This document shows, piece after piece, positions 1-8,247 of a stretch of 64,000 bases of DNA. Under the pieces are notes generated by a model. That model ran no database searches and had not been told where the DNA came from. It saw nothing but the letters and a program-made list of their open reading frames with translations. Source of the stretch: Corynebacterium sputi DSM 45148 (lineage in GTDB: Bacteria > Actinomycetota > Actinomycetes > Mycobacteriales > Mycobacteriaceae). The position numbers were made by a program, and so were the translations under genes. Location: the NCBI RefSeq assembly GCF_000427865.1, contig NZ_ATYV01000014.1, forward strand, positions 1 to 64,000. Direction: 5' to 3'. How positions within the stretch are numbered: the first letter of the stretch is position 1; the number at the start of each line of letters is the position of its first letter.

Positions 1-226
1 CGACTCGTAGTCTGCGGTTTTCTGCTTCCAGGTCGAGGGATTCAGCGGGGCTGTCGGCGCCGGATTGTTTGTGGTTGCGGACCCAGACGCGCAGGGATTC
101 TTTGCTGAGGCCGAGCTCATTGGCGATGCGGGTGACCGCGCCGTGGGCGGTTGCCGGATCGGCTTGGGCGCGGAGCACGAGTTCTACAGCACGCTGCTTG
201 AGCTCCGGGGTGTACTTGACGGGCAT
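1..226 (-). CDS. IS3-family transposase OrfA, N-terminal part (runs off window)
   Basis: An ATG at 226 opens a minus-strand frame that stays open to base 1 (75 residues). It begins MPVKYTPELKQRAVELVL and continues with a helix-turn-helix (ANELGLSKESLRVWVRN, about residues 37-53) and the start of a Glu/Leu-rich segment (LDLEAENRRLRV). This is the layout of IS3/IS911 OrfA proteins: a DNA-binding HTH followed by a leucine zipper. An AAGGA ribosome site lies upstream of the ATG. OrfA is normally joined to the DDE transposase OrfB by programmed frameshifting; that part is off the window. Confidence 0.85.
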   Translation of the reverse strand, partial: MPVKYTPELKQRAVELVLRAQADPATAHGAVTRIANELGLSKESLRVWVRNHKQSGADSPAESLDLEAENRRLRV

Positions 227-279
227 GTGAAGGTTTCCTTTTCCAATTTCTTACCCTCCATTAAACCCGGGGCGAACCA
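1..279 (-). mobile_element. End of an IS3-family insertion sequence
   Basis: The block holds the 5' part of an IS3-type orfA reading out of the window on the minus strand, preceded by a terminal sequence. Read on the minus strand the element appears to begin near 279 with TGGTTCGCCCCGGGTTTAAT, a TG-starting GC-rich tip of the kind seen in IS3-family ends. Directly beyond it the plus strand becomes coding sequence of nagA, so the junction is an insertion point. The other end of the element, orfB and the second target-site copy lie outside the window, so the exact family and the target duplication cannot be fixed. Confidence 0.75.
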
Positions 280-839
280 CCACCTATGAGCAGACCATTG
301 AGGCGATTGATGCCGGCGCCCGTGTGGGCACGCACTTGTTCAACGCAATGCGGCCAGTTCACCACCGCGAACCCGGCCCGGTCACCGCGCTCGTGGAGGA
401 TCCTCGGGTCACCGTGGAGATGATCTGCGACGGTGTGCACCTGCACCCTTCGCTCTATCGAGTGGTGACCGAACAAGCAGGCCCGCATCGCGTCGCTCTG
501 GTCACCGATGCCATGTCCGCAGCGGGAACGCCCGACGGCAGTTACCGTCTGGGGTCCCTTGCTGTGAGTGTCGACGGCGGTGTTGCTCGCATCGCTGGAA
601 CCGACACCATCGCTGGCAGCACCGCGACAATGGACAGTATGTTCCGCTTCGCACTGCAGCACGGCCCCCAGAACCCTGACCGCGCCCTCTTGGAGGCAGT
701 CAGGCAAACGTCGGTCAATCCGGCGACCGCAATGGGTCTCGACACGGTCGGCCTGCACGTTGGAGGACGCGCCGATCTCGTTGCGCTAGACGAGTCCTCC
801 AACGTCGTCGCCGTGTTCCGCGGCGGCGAGGAGATCTAG
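280..839 (+). pseudogene. nagA: N-acetylglucosamine-6-phosphate deacetylase, 3' part, interrupted by IS
   Basis: The plus-strand frame from the IS junction to the TAG at 839 (about 185 codons) matches the C-terminal half of NagA, which deacetylates GlcNAc-6-phosphate to glucosamine-6-phosphate in amino-sugar use. Visible are YEQTIEAIDAGARVGTHLF with the metal or substrate His, DGVHLHP, and LVTDAMSAAG with the catalytic Asp. Intact NagA is about 380 residues, so roughly the first half is missing on this side of the insertion. A GTG at 324 could start a product, but it would lack the N-terminal metal site and is unlikely to work. The gene converges on mrpG with a 4-base overlap and no terminator is visible. 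Confidence 0.8.
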
Positions 840-1171
840 CGTTCCTCCTCGGCAACGCCGAGCTCGTCGTACTTCGGATTCACCATCGGGGTACGCACGA
901 GCACCGCTGACCTCGCCACGGCCATGGTGCCGACAGCAGAAGTCGCCAGCTGCAGCCCGATAATCAGAACCACCTTGACGGTGTCAGTGATCGTCGGCTG
1001 CAGCAGCAACGAACCAACCACGACAAAGATGATGCCGAGGCCTCCGGTTGTACCCACCGCAGAGATGCGCGTGTAGGCATCCGGGAATCGAAGAATTCCA
1101 AGTGCACCGGTCGCGAAGATCAGCGCACCGATCACGATCAGGACGTTTCCGGTGATCTCCAGAATGCTCAT
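836..1171 (-). CDS. mrpG: Mrp Na+(K+)/H+ antiporter subunit G
   Basis: A 111-residue membrane protein with three predicted helices: about residues 5-25, 40-57 and 63-85. The central LRFPDAYTRISAVGTTGGLG is the MrpG/MnhG signature (family form RLPDxYxRxHAAxxxxTLG). MrpG is a small subunit of the multi-subunit antiporter that exports Na+ or K+ in exchange for protons. It is the last gene of the minus-strand mrp operon and its ATG overlaps the stop of mrpF (ATGA), indicating translational coupling. The C-terminal tail after about residue 90 is polar and probably cytoplasmic. Confidence 0.93.
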   Translation of the reverse strand: MSILEITGNVLIVIGALIFATGALGILRFPDAYTRISAVGTTGGLGIIFVVVGSLLLQPTITDTVKVVLIIGLQLATSAVGTMAVARSAVLVRTPMVNPKYDELGVAEEER

Positions 1172-1425
1172 CGTCGCCCCCTCGTCAGTGCTCGAGCCAA
1201 GGACAGGGATCCAAGGAACCCGACCAGAGCCGCAATCAGCACCACGTCAAATGTGAACCGGCTAGCGCCGAGGACACCGAACAGCGCGATCAAGCCAATT
1301 GACCCGAACAGCAGCAGGTCCGCAGCAATTGCCCGGTCTGCTTCCTTAGGCCCCAGAAACATCCGGACCGCTGCCACGACGCAGGCGACGCCCAGCAGCA
1401 CAATTCCGATATAGACACCGATCAT
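1168..1425 (-). CDS. mrpF: Mrp antiporter subunit F
   Basis: An 85-residue, three-helix membrane protein starting MIGVYIGIVLLGVACVVAA. The motif FLGPKEADRAIAADLL is the conserved MrpF segment (GPxxxDRxxAxDxL). The start at 1425 was chosen because the ATG overlaps the stop codon of mrpE (ATGA at 1422-1425), as at every other junction in this operon; the longer in-frame extension upstream lies inside mrpE. Small subunit of the Mrp complex, required for assembly and ion transport in studied systems. Confidence 0.92.
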   Translation of the reverse strand: MIGVYIGIVLLGVACVVAAVRMFLGPKEADRAIAADLLLFGSIGLIALFGVLGASRFTFDVVLIAALVGFLGSLSLARALTRGRR

Positions 1426-1781
1426 TGAACCTCTCCGTTCCGTCGGACCGCGTGGAGCATCCGGGTCTCCATGTCCTCCAATTCCTCGCACAGCTCTTCT
1501 GGGTCCGCGGCGTAAAGGCCATGCACGTAAAGAATGCGCTGACCGTCTGCCATCGTTTCCGTGCCGAGTGTCAGCGTGCCTGGGGTCAGAGTGATCAGGG
1601 CTGCGATGAGAGTCAGTTCGCCGTCGGTGCGGCTGTGAGCCTCATACCGGGCGATTCCCGTCGTGGAATCTTGGCCTGGGGTGAGGTTGTCCTTGAGGAC
1701 AGCGAAGTTCGACGTGAACAGCGCCCAGACGTACCAAAGCCCAAATGCCACCACACGGATCGGCCATGTCAACCAGGTCAT
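1422..1781 (-). CDS. mrpE: Mrp antiporter subunit E
   Basis: 119 residues. Two N-terminal hydrophobic helices (about 4-25 and 58-75) are followed by a soluble acidic tail. The segment GELTLIAALITLTPGTLTL matches the MrpE family block (xxxALxITLTPGTLxxD). The protein is somewhat shorter than Bacillus MrpE (about 158 residues), mostly at the N-terminus, which is usual for actinobacterial copies. It lies between mrpD and mrpF with ATGA overlaps on both sides. Confidence 0.9.
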   Translation of the reverse strand: MTWLTWPIRVVAFGLWYVWALFTSNFAVLKDNLTPGQDSTTGIARYEAHSRTDGELTLIAALITLTPGTLTLGTETMADGQRILYVHGLYAADPEELCEELEDMETRMLHAVRRNGEVQ

Positions 1782-3253
1782 GATCCCATCACCGCCTCCA
1801 CGTAAGCGCCAGTATTCAGGAGTCCGTCCGCCGCGATTCCGGAGAGGGACATCAGCAACTGGGCACCCAGGCCCAAGCCGAGGGTCGTCAGAGCCAGGAC
1901 TACGGACGGTGCCGCGAGCCAGAACCCGATACGCCTGGTGGTGTCTTCTGGAGCCTTACCCCAGAAGACACCACCCCAGATCTTCAGCATCGACAGCAAC
2001 GTAATGATGCTGACCACAAGCATGAACACGACTGCAGCGATCTGGTGGATCTCCAGAGCAGCGAGAATCAAAGACAGCTTCGCGACGAACCCAGAGAACG
2101 GCGGAATACCTGCCAGCGACAGGGCCGCCATGAAGAACGCAATCGCGATAATTGGCTCGCGTTTGGCGATGCCGGTAACCCCACCAATCGCGCCGGTGCC
2201 GTACTTCACTTCGACCGCACCGGTGGACAGGAAGAGCGAGGCCTTCACGATCATGTGGTGCAGAAGGTAGAAGATGCCGGCGGTCAGGCCGGCCTCGGTG
2301 AACAGTGCGACACCCATAAGGATGTAACCGATCTGGCTGACCATGTGAAACGCAAGGATCGACCGGGTCGTCTTCTCTCCCACCGCACCCAGGACGCCGA
2401 GCAGCATTGTCGCGCAGAACAGCGCCACGCCGATCCACAGCCACCTGGAATCACCGTCGAAGACAACCGCGTAAATGCGGTAGATACCGTAGATGGCGAC
2501 CTTGGTGTGCAGACCAGAGAACAGCGCCGTCATCGCAGGAGAGGTGGATGGGTACGCCTTAGCGAGCCATCCATGCACCGGGACGATCGCTGCCTTAATA
2601 CCCAGAGCAAGCAGACAGACCGAGGCGCAGAGCGCGACCGTCTGGTCTTCCTGTGCGGCACCTGCGAGCTCTGCGATGTTCACAGTGCCGGCAGTGGCGT
2701 AGATAAGGCCAACACCGACCAGGAAGATCGTTGAGGTCAACAGATTGAGCGTGACGTACAGACGCGTCGCCGCGACGCGTTCGATCGGGCCTCGGTTTCG
2801 GTTCGCTAGGACAAACAAGCCGTACGACGGCAAGAGCATGACCTCGATAAACACGAACAGGTTGAACAGATCAGCCGTCAAGAGAGCACCATTGACACCG
2901 GCGAGAAGCACCAGCATCAGCGGAGCGAAGTACCTCGTCTGTGCGCCCTCCTTGGCCGCGTAAGCGAAGGCCACGCAGGTGATGAACAGCAGCCCAGTCA
3001 CCGTCAACATCAGAGCATTGAACATGTCAGCAACGAACGGGATCGCAATGCCAAACGGCCAATTGCCTACCCCATGTGCGGCCGCACCGCCGGAGTGGAA
3101 CTCGACCACCAGGGCAATCGCCGAACCGAACGACGCGATGAGCACCGCAAACAGCGAGACTGCGTGGATAACCGTACGTCCACCGAATAGTGCCAAGACG
3201 CCTGCAAAAAACAGCGGTACGCCTACGAACAGAGGAAGAAGCGTTCCAATCAT
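1778..3253 (-). CDS. mrpD: Mrp antiporter subunit D (NuoM/NuoN-like)
   Basis: A 491-residue polytopic protein related to the proton-pumping subunits of respiratory complex I. Family features are FNLFVFIEVMLLPSYGLFVL with the membrane-embedded Glu (about residue 136), the Lys-containing LLALGIKAAIVPVHGWLAKA, and FHMVSQIGYILMGVALF. These residues form the proton path in MrpD and NuoM homologues. The ATG overlaps the mrpC stop and the stop overlaps the mrpE start. Expected to sit with MrpA as the large transport core. Confidence 0.95.
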   Translation of the reverse strand: MIGTLLPLFVGVPLFFAGVLALFGGRTVIHAVSLFAVLIASFGSAIALVVEFHSGGAAAHGVGNWPFGIAIPFVADMFNALMLTVTGLLFITCVAFAYAAKEGAQTRYFAPLMLVLLAGVNGALLTADLFNLFVFIEVMLLPSYGLFVLANRNRGPIERVAATRLYVTLNLLTSTIFLVGVGLIYATAGTVNIAELAGAAQEDQTVALCASVCLLALGIKAAIVPVHGWLAKAYPSTSPAMTALFSGLHTKVAIYGIYRIYAVVFDGDSRWLWIGVALFCATMLLGVLGAVGEKTTRSILAFHMVSQIGYILMGVALFTEAGLTAGIFYLLHHMIVKASLFLSTGAVEVKYGTGAIGGVTGIAKREPIIAIAFFMAALSLAGIPPFSGFVAKLSLILAALEIHQIAAVVFMLVVSIITLLSMLKIWGGVFWGKAPEDTTRRIGFWLAAPSVVLALTTLGLGLGAQLLMSLSGIAADGLLNTGAYVEAVMGS

Positions 3254-3582
3254 GCCTTCTCCTCCTCGTCCGTAGCGCCATCTTCGGTGTCGTCGCTGTT
3301 GCCGCCAGTCACGGCGAGCACCAGCATGAAGATCGTGATGGAGAACGCGATCACGATCGCCGTCAGGACAAACGCCTGCGGGAGCGGATCCGCCACCGAG
3401 GACAGGTCGGTGAAACTTCCAAAGGGCTCGTCCCTCCGGGAGGTTCCACCGGCAGCGAACAAGATGAGGTTCGCCGCGTGACTGATCAGCACGAAGCCGA
3501 GAATTACCCGGAACATCTCACGCTGGAGGAACAAGTACACGGCACCGGCAACGAGGATGCCGACTGTTAGTGCGACGGTCAT
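3250..3582 (-). CDS. mrpC: Mrp antiporter subunit C (NuoK-like)
   Basis: 110 residues with three predicted helices, homologous to NuoK of complex I. The middle helix shows FRVILGFVLISHAANLILF, typical of MrpC (xxxxIxGxxLLSxAxNLxLF). The last 20 residues are acidic and cytoplasmic. Coupled by ATGA overlaps to mrpA upstream and mrpD downstream. Confidence 0.93.
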   Translation of the reverse strand: MTVALTVGILVAGAVYLFLQREMFRVILGFVLISHAANLILFAAGGTSRRDEPFGSFTDLSSVADPLPQAFVLTAIVIAFSITIFMLVLAVTGGNSDDTEDGATDEEEKA

Positions 3583-6296
3583 CGAACCTCCTCCTTTTGC
3601 TTCGCTTCCTCTGTTTTGTCTGTGCCCCCGCCGAGCATGTTGAGAGCGGCGAGCACGATGCCCATCACGGCGAGGTACACACCGACGTCAAACACGAGCG
3701 CGGTGGACAGCTGATAGCCGAGAACATAGGTGTGCATCGGAGCCAGGAACGAGCCCTGGATGAAGCCGACAAATCCAGTGGCCGTGCCAAGGGCGATGCC
3801 GGATCCGATGAGCACCATGAACGGCACTCGGATCTTCGAAGCCGCATCATTCGGTGCCGCCAGATAGAACAGTGCCAGTCCCGCACCACCGACCAGCGCG
3901 GCAATGAATCCGCCGCCCGGTTCGTTGTGTCCACGGAACAGAAGGATGAGGGACACCAGGACGATGACAGGACCAAGCAGCTTCCCGACGCTCCGGACAA
4001 ACACCGCATTCTCCGCCGAATCGGCAATAGCACTGGTCTCGTTGAACTCTCCCTCCCGCACAGGGGCAGGCTTCCGGGAATACAACAGCGCCGCGACCGC
4101 GATACCGGCGGCACCGAGCACGGTCAATTCGCCGAGCGTATCCAGTGCACGGAACTCCACCAGAATCGTGTTGACGATGTTGGATCCGCCGGTAGTGTCT
4201 TCGCCTTCGCGGAGGTAATAAACGGCGGCGTCGGAAAGCTCTCTACGGCCTGTAAGGGCCCACACCGCCGCAGCCGCTGCGAGCCCTGAGGTCACCGCGA
4301 TGGTGCCGGCGACCACGCGCCTGCGATTCGAGGCCTTCGTGAAGGACTTCGGCAGGCGGCGCAGGAGCAGAACCATCACAACGACGGTGAGGATCTCTAC
4401 GAGAAGCTGAGTGATGGCGACATCAGCGGCGCCGAGAGTCCAGAACCACAGGGTCATGGAGAAGCCCACGACACCGACGATGACCACTGCCGACACCCGC
4501 GTCTTAGCAACAACTGCGAATGACACACCGACGAGCATGAGGACCACAAGTACCCAGTCAGTCGGCTGGGACGGGTCGCCAACCTGCGGAGGCAGGTCGA
4601 GGGTGAACACGCCGACCAGAGCGATGAGCGAGAGGCACACCATCGGAATGGCGAGGTGCAGCGCCGGCTGGCGGGTCCCCGTCCAAGATCCGACGACACC
4701 TCCGAACCGGATGATCGACTTGCGCAGCCAATCCACTACCGCCAGGCCCGAGATTGGCAGTGCCATCGGCTCCACGATGTCGTGGACGCGGTCGCGGAAG
4801 ACCACCAGGATAATCCCGGTAGCGATGACGATCGATGAGACAAGTAGCGGCAGGTTGAATCCGTGCCAGATCGACAGATGTTCGTCGATGGCTGTGCCCG
4901 TGGCGTCAGAGGCTGCAGCGGAGACGAAGGAGTCGAAGACTCCGGGGAAAATACCGAACACGAGGCTGGCTACCGCTGCCACGGCGGGTACGCCCCAGAA
5001 GGTGATGGGAGCCTCGTCGACGACCCGTCCGGAAGATCCAGAGAAGGCTCCGAGGACAATCCGTGCGGAGTAGGCGAACGTCAGAACCGACGTGACCGCT
5101 GCCACGATGAGTACCACCGGGAGCCCGATGTACGCCATGAACATCATTTCCTTGCTGATAAAGCCCAGCAGAAGCGGAACTCCTGCCATCGAAGCGGATG
5201 CGAGAACAAGAGCAGCGCCGGTGAACGGCATCTTCAGTTGCTTGCCCCGCAGTTCGCGAATGTCGCGGGTCCCGGCCTGATGATCAATGACACCGATGAG
5301 CATGAACAGCGCAGACTTGAACAGCGCGTGGGATCCGGTGTGGACCACGGCGGCAGTAATAGCTGCTGGGGTGCCGACGCCGATCATCGCCACAATCAGT
5401 CCCAACTGACTCATCGTGGAGTACGCCAGCAGTTCCTTCAGGTCGTACCGGCGAAGCGCTGCGGCTGCACCGAATAGCGCGGTAATCAGACCACAGGCGA
5501 CCAGCATCACCGACCACACGGTGTTTCCGGCAAGCACCGGGGAGAACAGCAGCAGCAGGTAAATACCCGCCTTCACCATCGCCGCCGCATGCAGGTACGC
5601 AGAGACAGGGGTGATCGCGACCATCGAGTCCGGCAACCACGCTTGGAACGGGAACTGAGCGGACTTGGTAAACGCCGCAATTGCCAGCAACACCGCCACT
5701 GCGGTGACAAATCCTTGGTTCTCCTGCCAGATCGGATGTGCCAGGACATCACTGATCCTGGACGTCCCGGTCCCGACAATCATCGTCGCAACCGCGGCCA
5801 GCAGAACCAGTCCACCAGCGGCGGTAACCAGAAGTGTTCGGATAGCGGGCTCACGGGCGTTTTCTCCGGAGCGGGCGATGAGGAAGAACGAACACAGTGT
5901 CGTCGCTTCCCAGGCCACGAAGAGAACAACGAGGTCGTCGGTAAGGACGAGGAGGAGCATCGACAACGCGAACGTCGTCATCAGCAAGTAAAAAGTCCGG
6001 TGATCTCCAGACCTGCCGAGATATCGCGCGGCATACGCCAGCACCCCGGCGCCAATCACGAGGACCAGCATCGAGAAGAACAGCGACAGCCCGTTGAGTC
6101 TCAGCGACAAACCAATGTCGAGAGAGGGTATCCACGGAACCGTCTGCTCGAGCGGCAGCGCGGTTGCTCCAAGGAGCACCGCGGCCACAAGAAGCGGGGC
6201 AGCCAGTAACCAGCCTGCGTTCCTACCTGTCCCCCGGGTCACAACCGGGGCGACAGCTGCAGTCCCTAGAAGTATGACGAGACATACAAACAGCAA
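3579..6296 (-). CDS. mrpA: Mrp antiporter subunit A fused to subunit B
   Basis: A 905-residue membrane protein. About the first 640 residues are NuoL-like MrpA, with DLVVLFVAWEATTLCSFFLI carrying the conserved membrane Glu, FTKSAQFPFQAWLPDSM with the conserved Lys, and AYSTMSQLGLIVAMIG. The C-terminus (from about residue 770) is an MrpB domain, with RGHNEPGGGFIAALVGG. No separate mrpB exists here, so the operon is mrpA(B)-C-D-E-F-G. The start is a TTG at 6296, supported by a GAGGTGAG ribosome site about 7 bases upstream; no better start lies upstream. It is the first gene of the operon and probably carries its promoter in the 170-bp gap before 6469. Confidence 0.93.
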   Translation of the reverse strand: MLFVCLVILLGTAAVAPVVTRGTGRNAGWLLAAPLLVAAVLLGATALPLEQTVPWIPSLDIGLSLRLNGLSLFFSMLVLVIGAGVLAYAARYLGRSGDHRTFYLLMTTFALSMLLLVLTDDLVVLFVAWEATTLCSFFLIARSGENAREPAIRTLLVTAAGGLVLLAAVATMIVGTGTSRISDVLAHPIWQENQGFVTAVAVLLAIAAFTKSAQFPFQAWLPDSMVAITPVSAYLHAAAMVKAGIYLLLLFSPVLAGNTVWSVMLVACGLITALFGAAAALRRYDLKELLAYSTMSQLGLIVAMIGVGTPAAITAAVVHTGSHALFKSALFMLIGVIDHQAGTRDIRELRGKQLKMPFTGAALVLASASMAGVPLLLGFISKEMMFMAYIGLPVVLIVAAVTSVLTFAYSARIVLGAFSGSSGRVVDEAPITFWGVPAVAAVASLVFGIFPGVFDSFVSAAASDATGTAIDEHLSIWHGFNLPLLVSSIVIATGIILVVFRDRVHDIVEPMALPISGLAVVDWLRKSIIRFGGVVGSWTGTRQPALHLAIPMVCLSLIALVGVFTLDLPPQVGDPSQPTDWVLVVLMLVGVSFAVVAKTRVSAVVIVGVVGFSMTLWFWTLGAADVAITQLLVEILTVVVMVLLLRRLPKSFTKASNRRRVVAGTIAVTSGLAAAAAVWALTGRRELSDAAVYYLREGEDTTGGSNIVNTILVEFRALDTLGELTVLGAAGIAVAALLYSRKPAPVREGEFNETSAIADSAENAVFVRSVGKLLGPVIVLVSLILLFRGHNEPGGGFIAALVGGAGLALFYLAAPNDAASKIRVPFMVLIGSGIALGTATGFVGFIQGSFLAPMHTYVLGYQLSTALVFDVGVYLAVMGIVLAALNMLGGGTDKTEEAKQKEEVR

Positions 6297-6468
6297 AAAC
6301 TCACCTCATTCACCTGAACAACAATGCGTCGGAGCGTGAGGTCACACAGGGGTAGTACCCGAGAGGAACGGACCCCATTGCGTTGTATACCCGTTGGTTC
6401 CCGGGTGAGTTGGCTGTGCGGACATGAACACAACCGTATCAAAGAGGTGAGACAGAGCTAACAGCTCG

Positions 6469-6675
6469 TTAAGCGACTGGCTCTCCGGCTGCCTTGCGCT
6501 CGGCGATGTGCTCTTCGAGCTTTTTGTTCTGCCAGATCGTCAACGCGATCAGACCAACACCGACTGCTGCGAGCCACCACGTGCCCTCCCACGCCATGAA
6601 AAGAACGAATCCGATCAAGAGCACCATTCGCACTCGACGGGCGATCTTCATGGGGCGGTACGGGTCTTGGGTCAT
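6469..6675 (-). CDS. Small two-helix membrane protein, unknown function
   Basis: 68 residues: a basic N-terminus (YRPMKIARRVR), two hydrophobic stretches (about 17-27 and 30-46) and a charged tail KKLEEHIAERKAAGEPVA. An AAAGGA ribosome site stands just upstream of the ATG. It follows the YceI-like gene by only 9 bases on the same strand, so the two are probably cotranscribed. I do not recognise a family beyond short actinobacterial membrane proteins. Confidence 0.75.
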   Translation of the reverse strand: MTQDPYRPMKIARRVRMVLLIGFVLFMAWEGTWWLAAVGVGLIALTIWQNKKLEEHIAERKAAGEPVA

Positions 6676-6684
6676 GTCTGTCCT

Positions 6685-7368
6685 TTAAGTCTGCTCGAGC
6701 ACGAGTCGGATGTTGAGGAGGCCTTCTTCGTCGATCGAGGCCGCGATGAAGTCCGGTGTTCGAATACCGTAATCCAGACGGTTGATCGGTACGTCCGAAC
6801 TCAGCAGAACGTAGTCCCCCGTGCGGGTGACTTCCATCGGGGCGGTGACTTCGTGGGTCACTCCGCGAATGGTGAGGTCGCCCACCACGTCGACAACCGT
6901 CACGGTCGGATCCGCCGGGACATCAGAGACATCCACCGGTTCCGTCACCGTGAAGGTGGCTTCCGGGAACTCGTCGGTGACGAAGAGCGACATGCGTACG
7001 TTCACGTCACGACGCTGGTTATCGGTGGTCAGCGTTTCCATGTTCACGGTGATATCACCGCCGGTCAGCTCGCCATCAACCACCGAGACGCCACCGGTGA
7101 CGTCCCGGGTCAGCCCGGAGGTGTTGCGGGCATCGCCCGGCAGCAACTCATCGAAGGTGTATCCGACGCCAGTCTCGAAACCGAGAGCAGAATGAATGAC
7201 TTCCCAGTCACCATCCACACCGACTTCTGCCCGCGGAGCGCCATCGAGGTTGAATTCACCGGTGTGGGCACCCGGCGAGGACATCAGACGGTACAACACC
7301 GGGCCGACGATCACGATGGCCAGCGCCACCACAGCGACAGCCACCAACGTCACGAACGTCTTCTTCAT
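6685..7368 (-). CDS. YceI-like secreted or anchored lipid-binding protein
   Basis: 227 residues starting MKKTFVTLVAVAVVALAIVI, an N-terminal membrane anchor or uncleaved signal. The rest is a YceI-like beta-barrel domain: FNLDGAPRAEVGVDGDWEV, SGLTRDVTGGVSVVDGELTG, TVVDVVGDLTIRGVTHEVT and the end of the barrel before VLEQT. YceI proteins form an extended lipocalin-like barrel binding polyisoprenoid or other lipids in the envelope. The start at 7368 was chosen because it opens the hydrophobic anchor; the longer frame upstream overlaps the next gene and has no coding character. Confidence 0.85.
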   Translation of the reverse strand: MKKTFVTLVAVAVVALAIVIVGPVLYRLMSSPGAHTGEFNLDGAPRAEVGVDGDWEVIHSALGFETGVGYTFDELLPGDARNTSGLTRDVTGGVSVVDGELTGGDITVNMETLTTDNQRRDVNVRMSLFVTDEFPEATFTVTEPVDVSDVPADPTVTVVDVVGDLTIRGVTHEVTAPMEVTRTGDYVLLSSDVPINRLDYGIRTPDFIAASIDEEGLLNIRLVLEQT

Positions 7369-7411
7369 GGCGACCAGTTTAAACCCATAACTATGGCAGT
7401 CCCCTACCGGG

Positions 7412-7720
7412 TCAACGGACCTTGTCCAGCGCCTGTGCCAACTCCTCGATCTCGGCGGCCATCTTCCCAATCTCAGACGGATCTGCCCCTTCTGACACAG
7501 CAGTGCGGAGGTCCTCGGCTGCGCAGCGGAGCTGATAGAGACCGTCGTGAAGCCTCTGAAGTGCCTCATCGTCGAGCACCATGGTGCCGACGCCGGCCGA
7601 GCGCACCTCGTACGCACGCTGACGGCAAGACCGCCCGCAGTACCTGGGACGGCGCCCTCGCGACGGCCGGGGAATCTCCACACCACACCAGCTGCAGTTC
7701 AACCGCTCAGTTTCTGCCAT
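7412..7720 (-). CDS. Small zinc-ribbon-like protein, unknown function
   Basis: 102 residues starting MAETERLNCSWCGVEIPRP. Two Cys pairs (C-x2-C at about 9-12, then YCGRSC at about 25-30) form a probable zinc-binding knuckle of the kind found in short actinobacterial proteins. The rest is helical and acidic (RLHDGLYQLRCAAEDLRTAV and AAEIEELAQALDKVR), suggesting a coiled-coil tail. Start chosen at the ATG before the Cys motif, since the in-frame upstream extension covers the rbpA promoter area. Function not known to me. Confidence 0.7.
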   Translation of the reverse strand: MAETERLNCSWCGVEIPRPSRGRRPRYCGRSCRQRAYEVRSAGVGTMVLDDEALQRLHDGLYQLRCAAEDLRTAVSEGADPSEIGKMAAEIEELAQALDKVR

Positions 7721-7744
7721 AGCCCAAAGGTTACGCACTCCCCG

Positions 7745-7774
7745 TTGGCACGGAAATAATGCCAGGGTTATACT
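7745..7774 (+). promoter_or_regulatory. Housekeeping-sigma promoter of rbpA
   Basis: TTGGCA (7745-7750) and TATACT (7769-7774) are separated by 18 bases and lie about 50 bases before the rbpA ATG, a good match to the SigA pattern. The leader carries a strong GGAGG ribosome site just before 7824. Confidence 0.65.
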
Positions 7775-7823
7775 AAATGGTCGACGCACCGAAAGGTGTT
7801 CCGTGAGCTGATGGAGGTTTCAC

Positions 7824-8213
7824 ATGGCAGATCGAGTTTTGCGCGGTAGCCGCATGGGCGCCGTTTCGTACGAGACGGACCGCGACCACGACCTGGCACC
7901 GCGCCGCATGGTGAAGTACCAGACCGAGGACGGAAGCGTCTTCGACGTACCCTTCGCCGACGAGGCGGAGATCCCAAGCGAATGGACGTGCAAGAACGGC
8001 CAGCTGGGCAAGTTGATCGAAGGTGAGGGTACCGAGGCCAAGCCCGTTAAGCCCCCGCGCACCCACTGGGACATGCTCCGTGAGCGTCGTTCGATCGATG
8101 AGCTGGACGTGCTCCTCGACGAGCGGATTGACCTGCTCCGCAAGCGCCGACGCAACGCAGCCCGCCTGCTCAAGCAGCAGCAAGAGGCTGAAGCTGCCGA
8201 GCAGCAGAGCTAA
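7824..8213 (+). CDS. rbpA: RNA polymerase-binding protein RbpA
   Basis: 129 residues matching actinobacterial RbpA throughout: MADRVLRGSRMGAVSYETD (N-terminal tail), RRMVKYQTEDG and IPSEWTCKNGQ (core domain), then PRTHWDMLRERRSIDELD and LLDERIDLLRKRR (basic linker and sigma-interaction domain). RbpA binds group I sigma factors and the RNA polymerase beta' subunit, stabilises the open promoter complex and influences rifampicin tolerance. The gene has its own promoter and ends at a hairpin terminator, so it is probably monocistronic. A GGAGG ribosome site precedes the ATG. The Gln-rich C-terminal tail is lineage-variable. Confidence 0.96.
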   Translation: MADRVLRGSRMGAVSYETDRDHDLAPRRMVKYQTEDGSVFDVPFADEAEIPSEWTCKNGQLGKLIEGEGTEAKPVKPPRTHWDMLRERRSIDELDVLLDERIDLLRKRRRNAARLLKQQQEAEAAEQQS

Positions 8214-8214
8214 A

Positions 8215-8247
8215 AGAACCCCTGGCCCTCACAGACCAGGGGTTTTC
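8215..8247. terminator. Bidirectional intrinsic terminator between rbpA and ppm1
   Basis: A perfect 9-bp stem (AACCCCTGG at 8217-8225, CCAGGGGTT at 8236-8244) with a 10-base loop. It ends in a T-run on the plus strand and has A residues on the other side, so it can stop both converging transcripts. Confidence 0.88.

Noticed and set aside
65..289. Plus-strand open frame at the left edge.
   Set aside because: It is antisense to the IS3 orfA frame, which has family motifs and a ribosome site.
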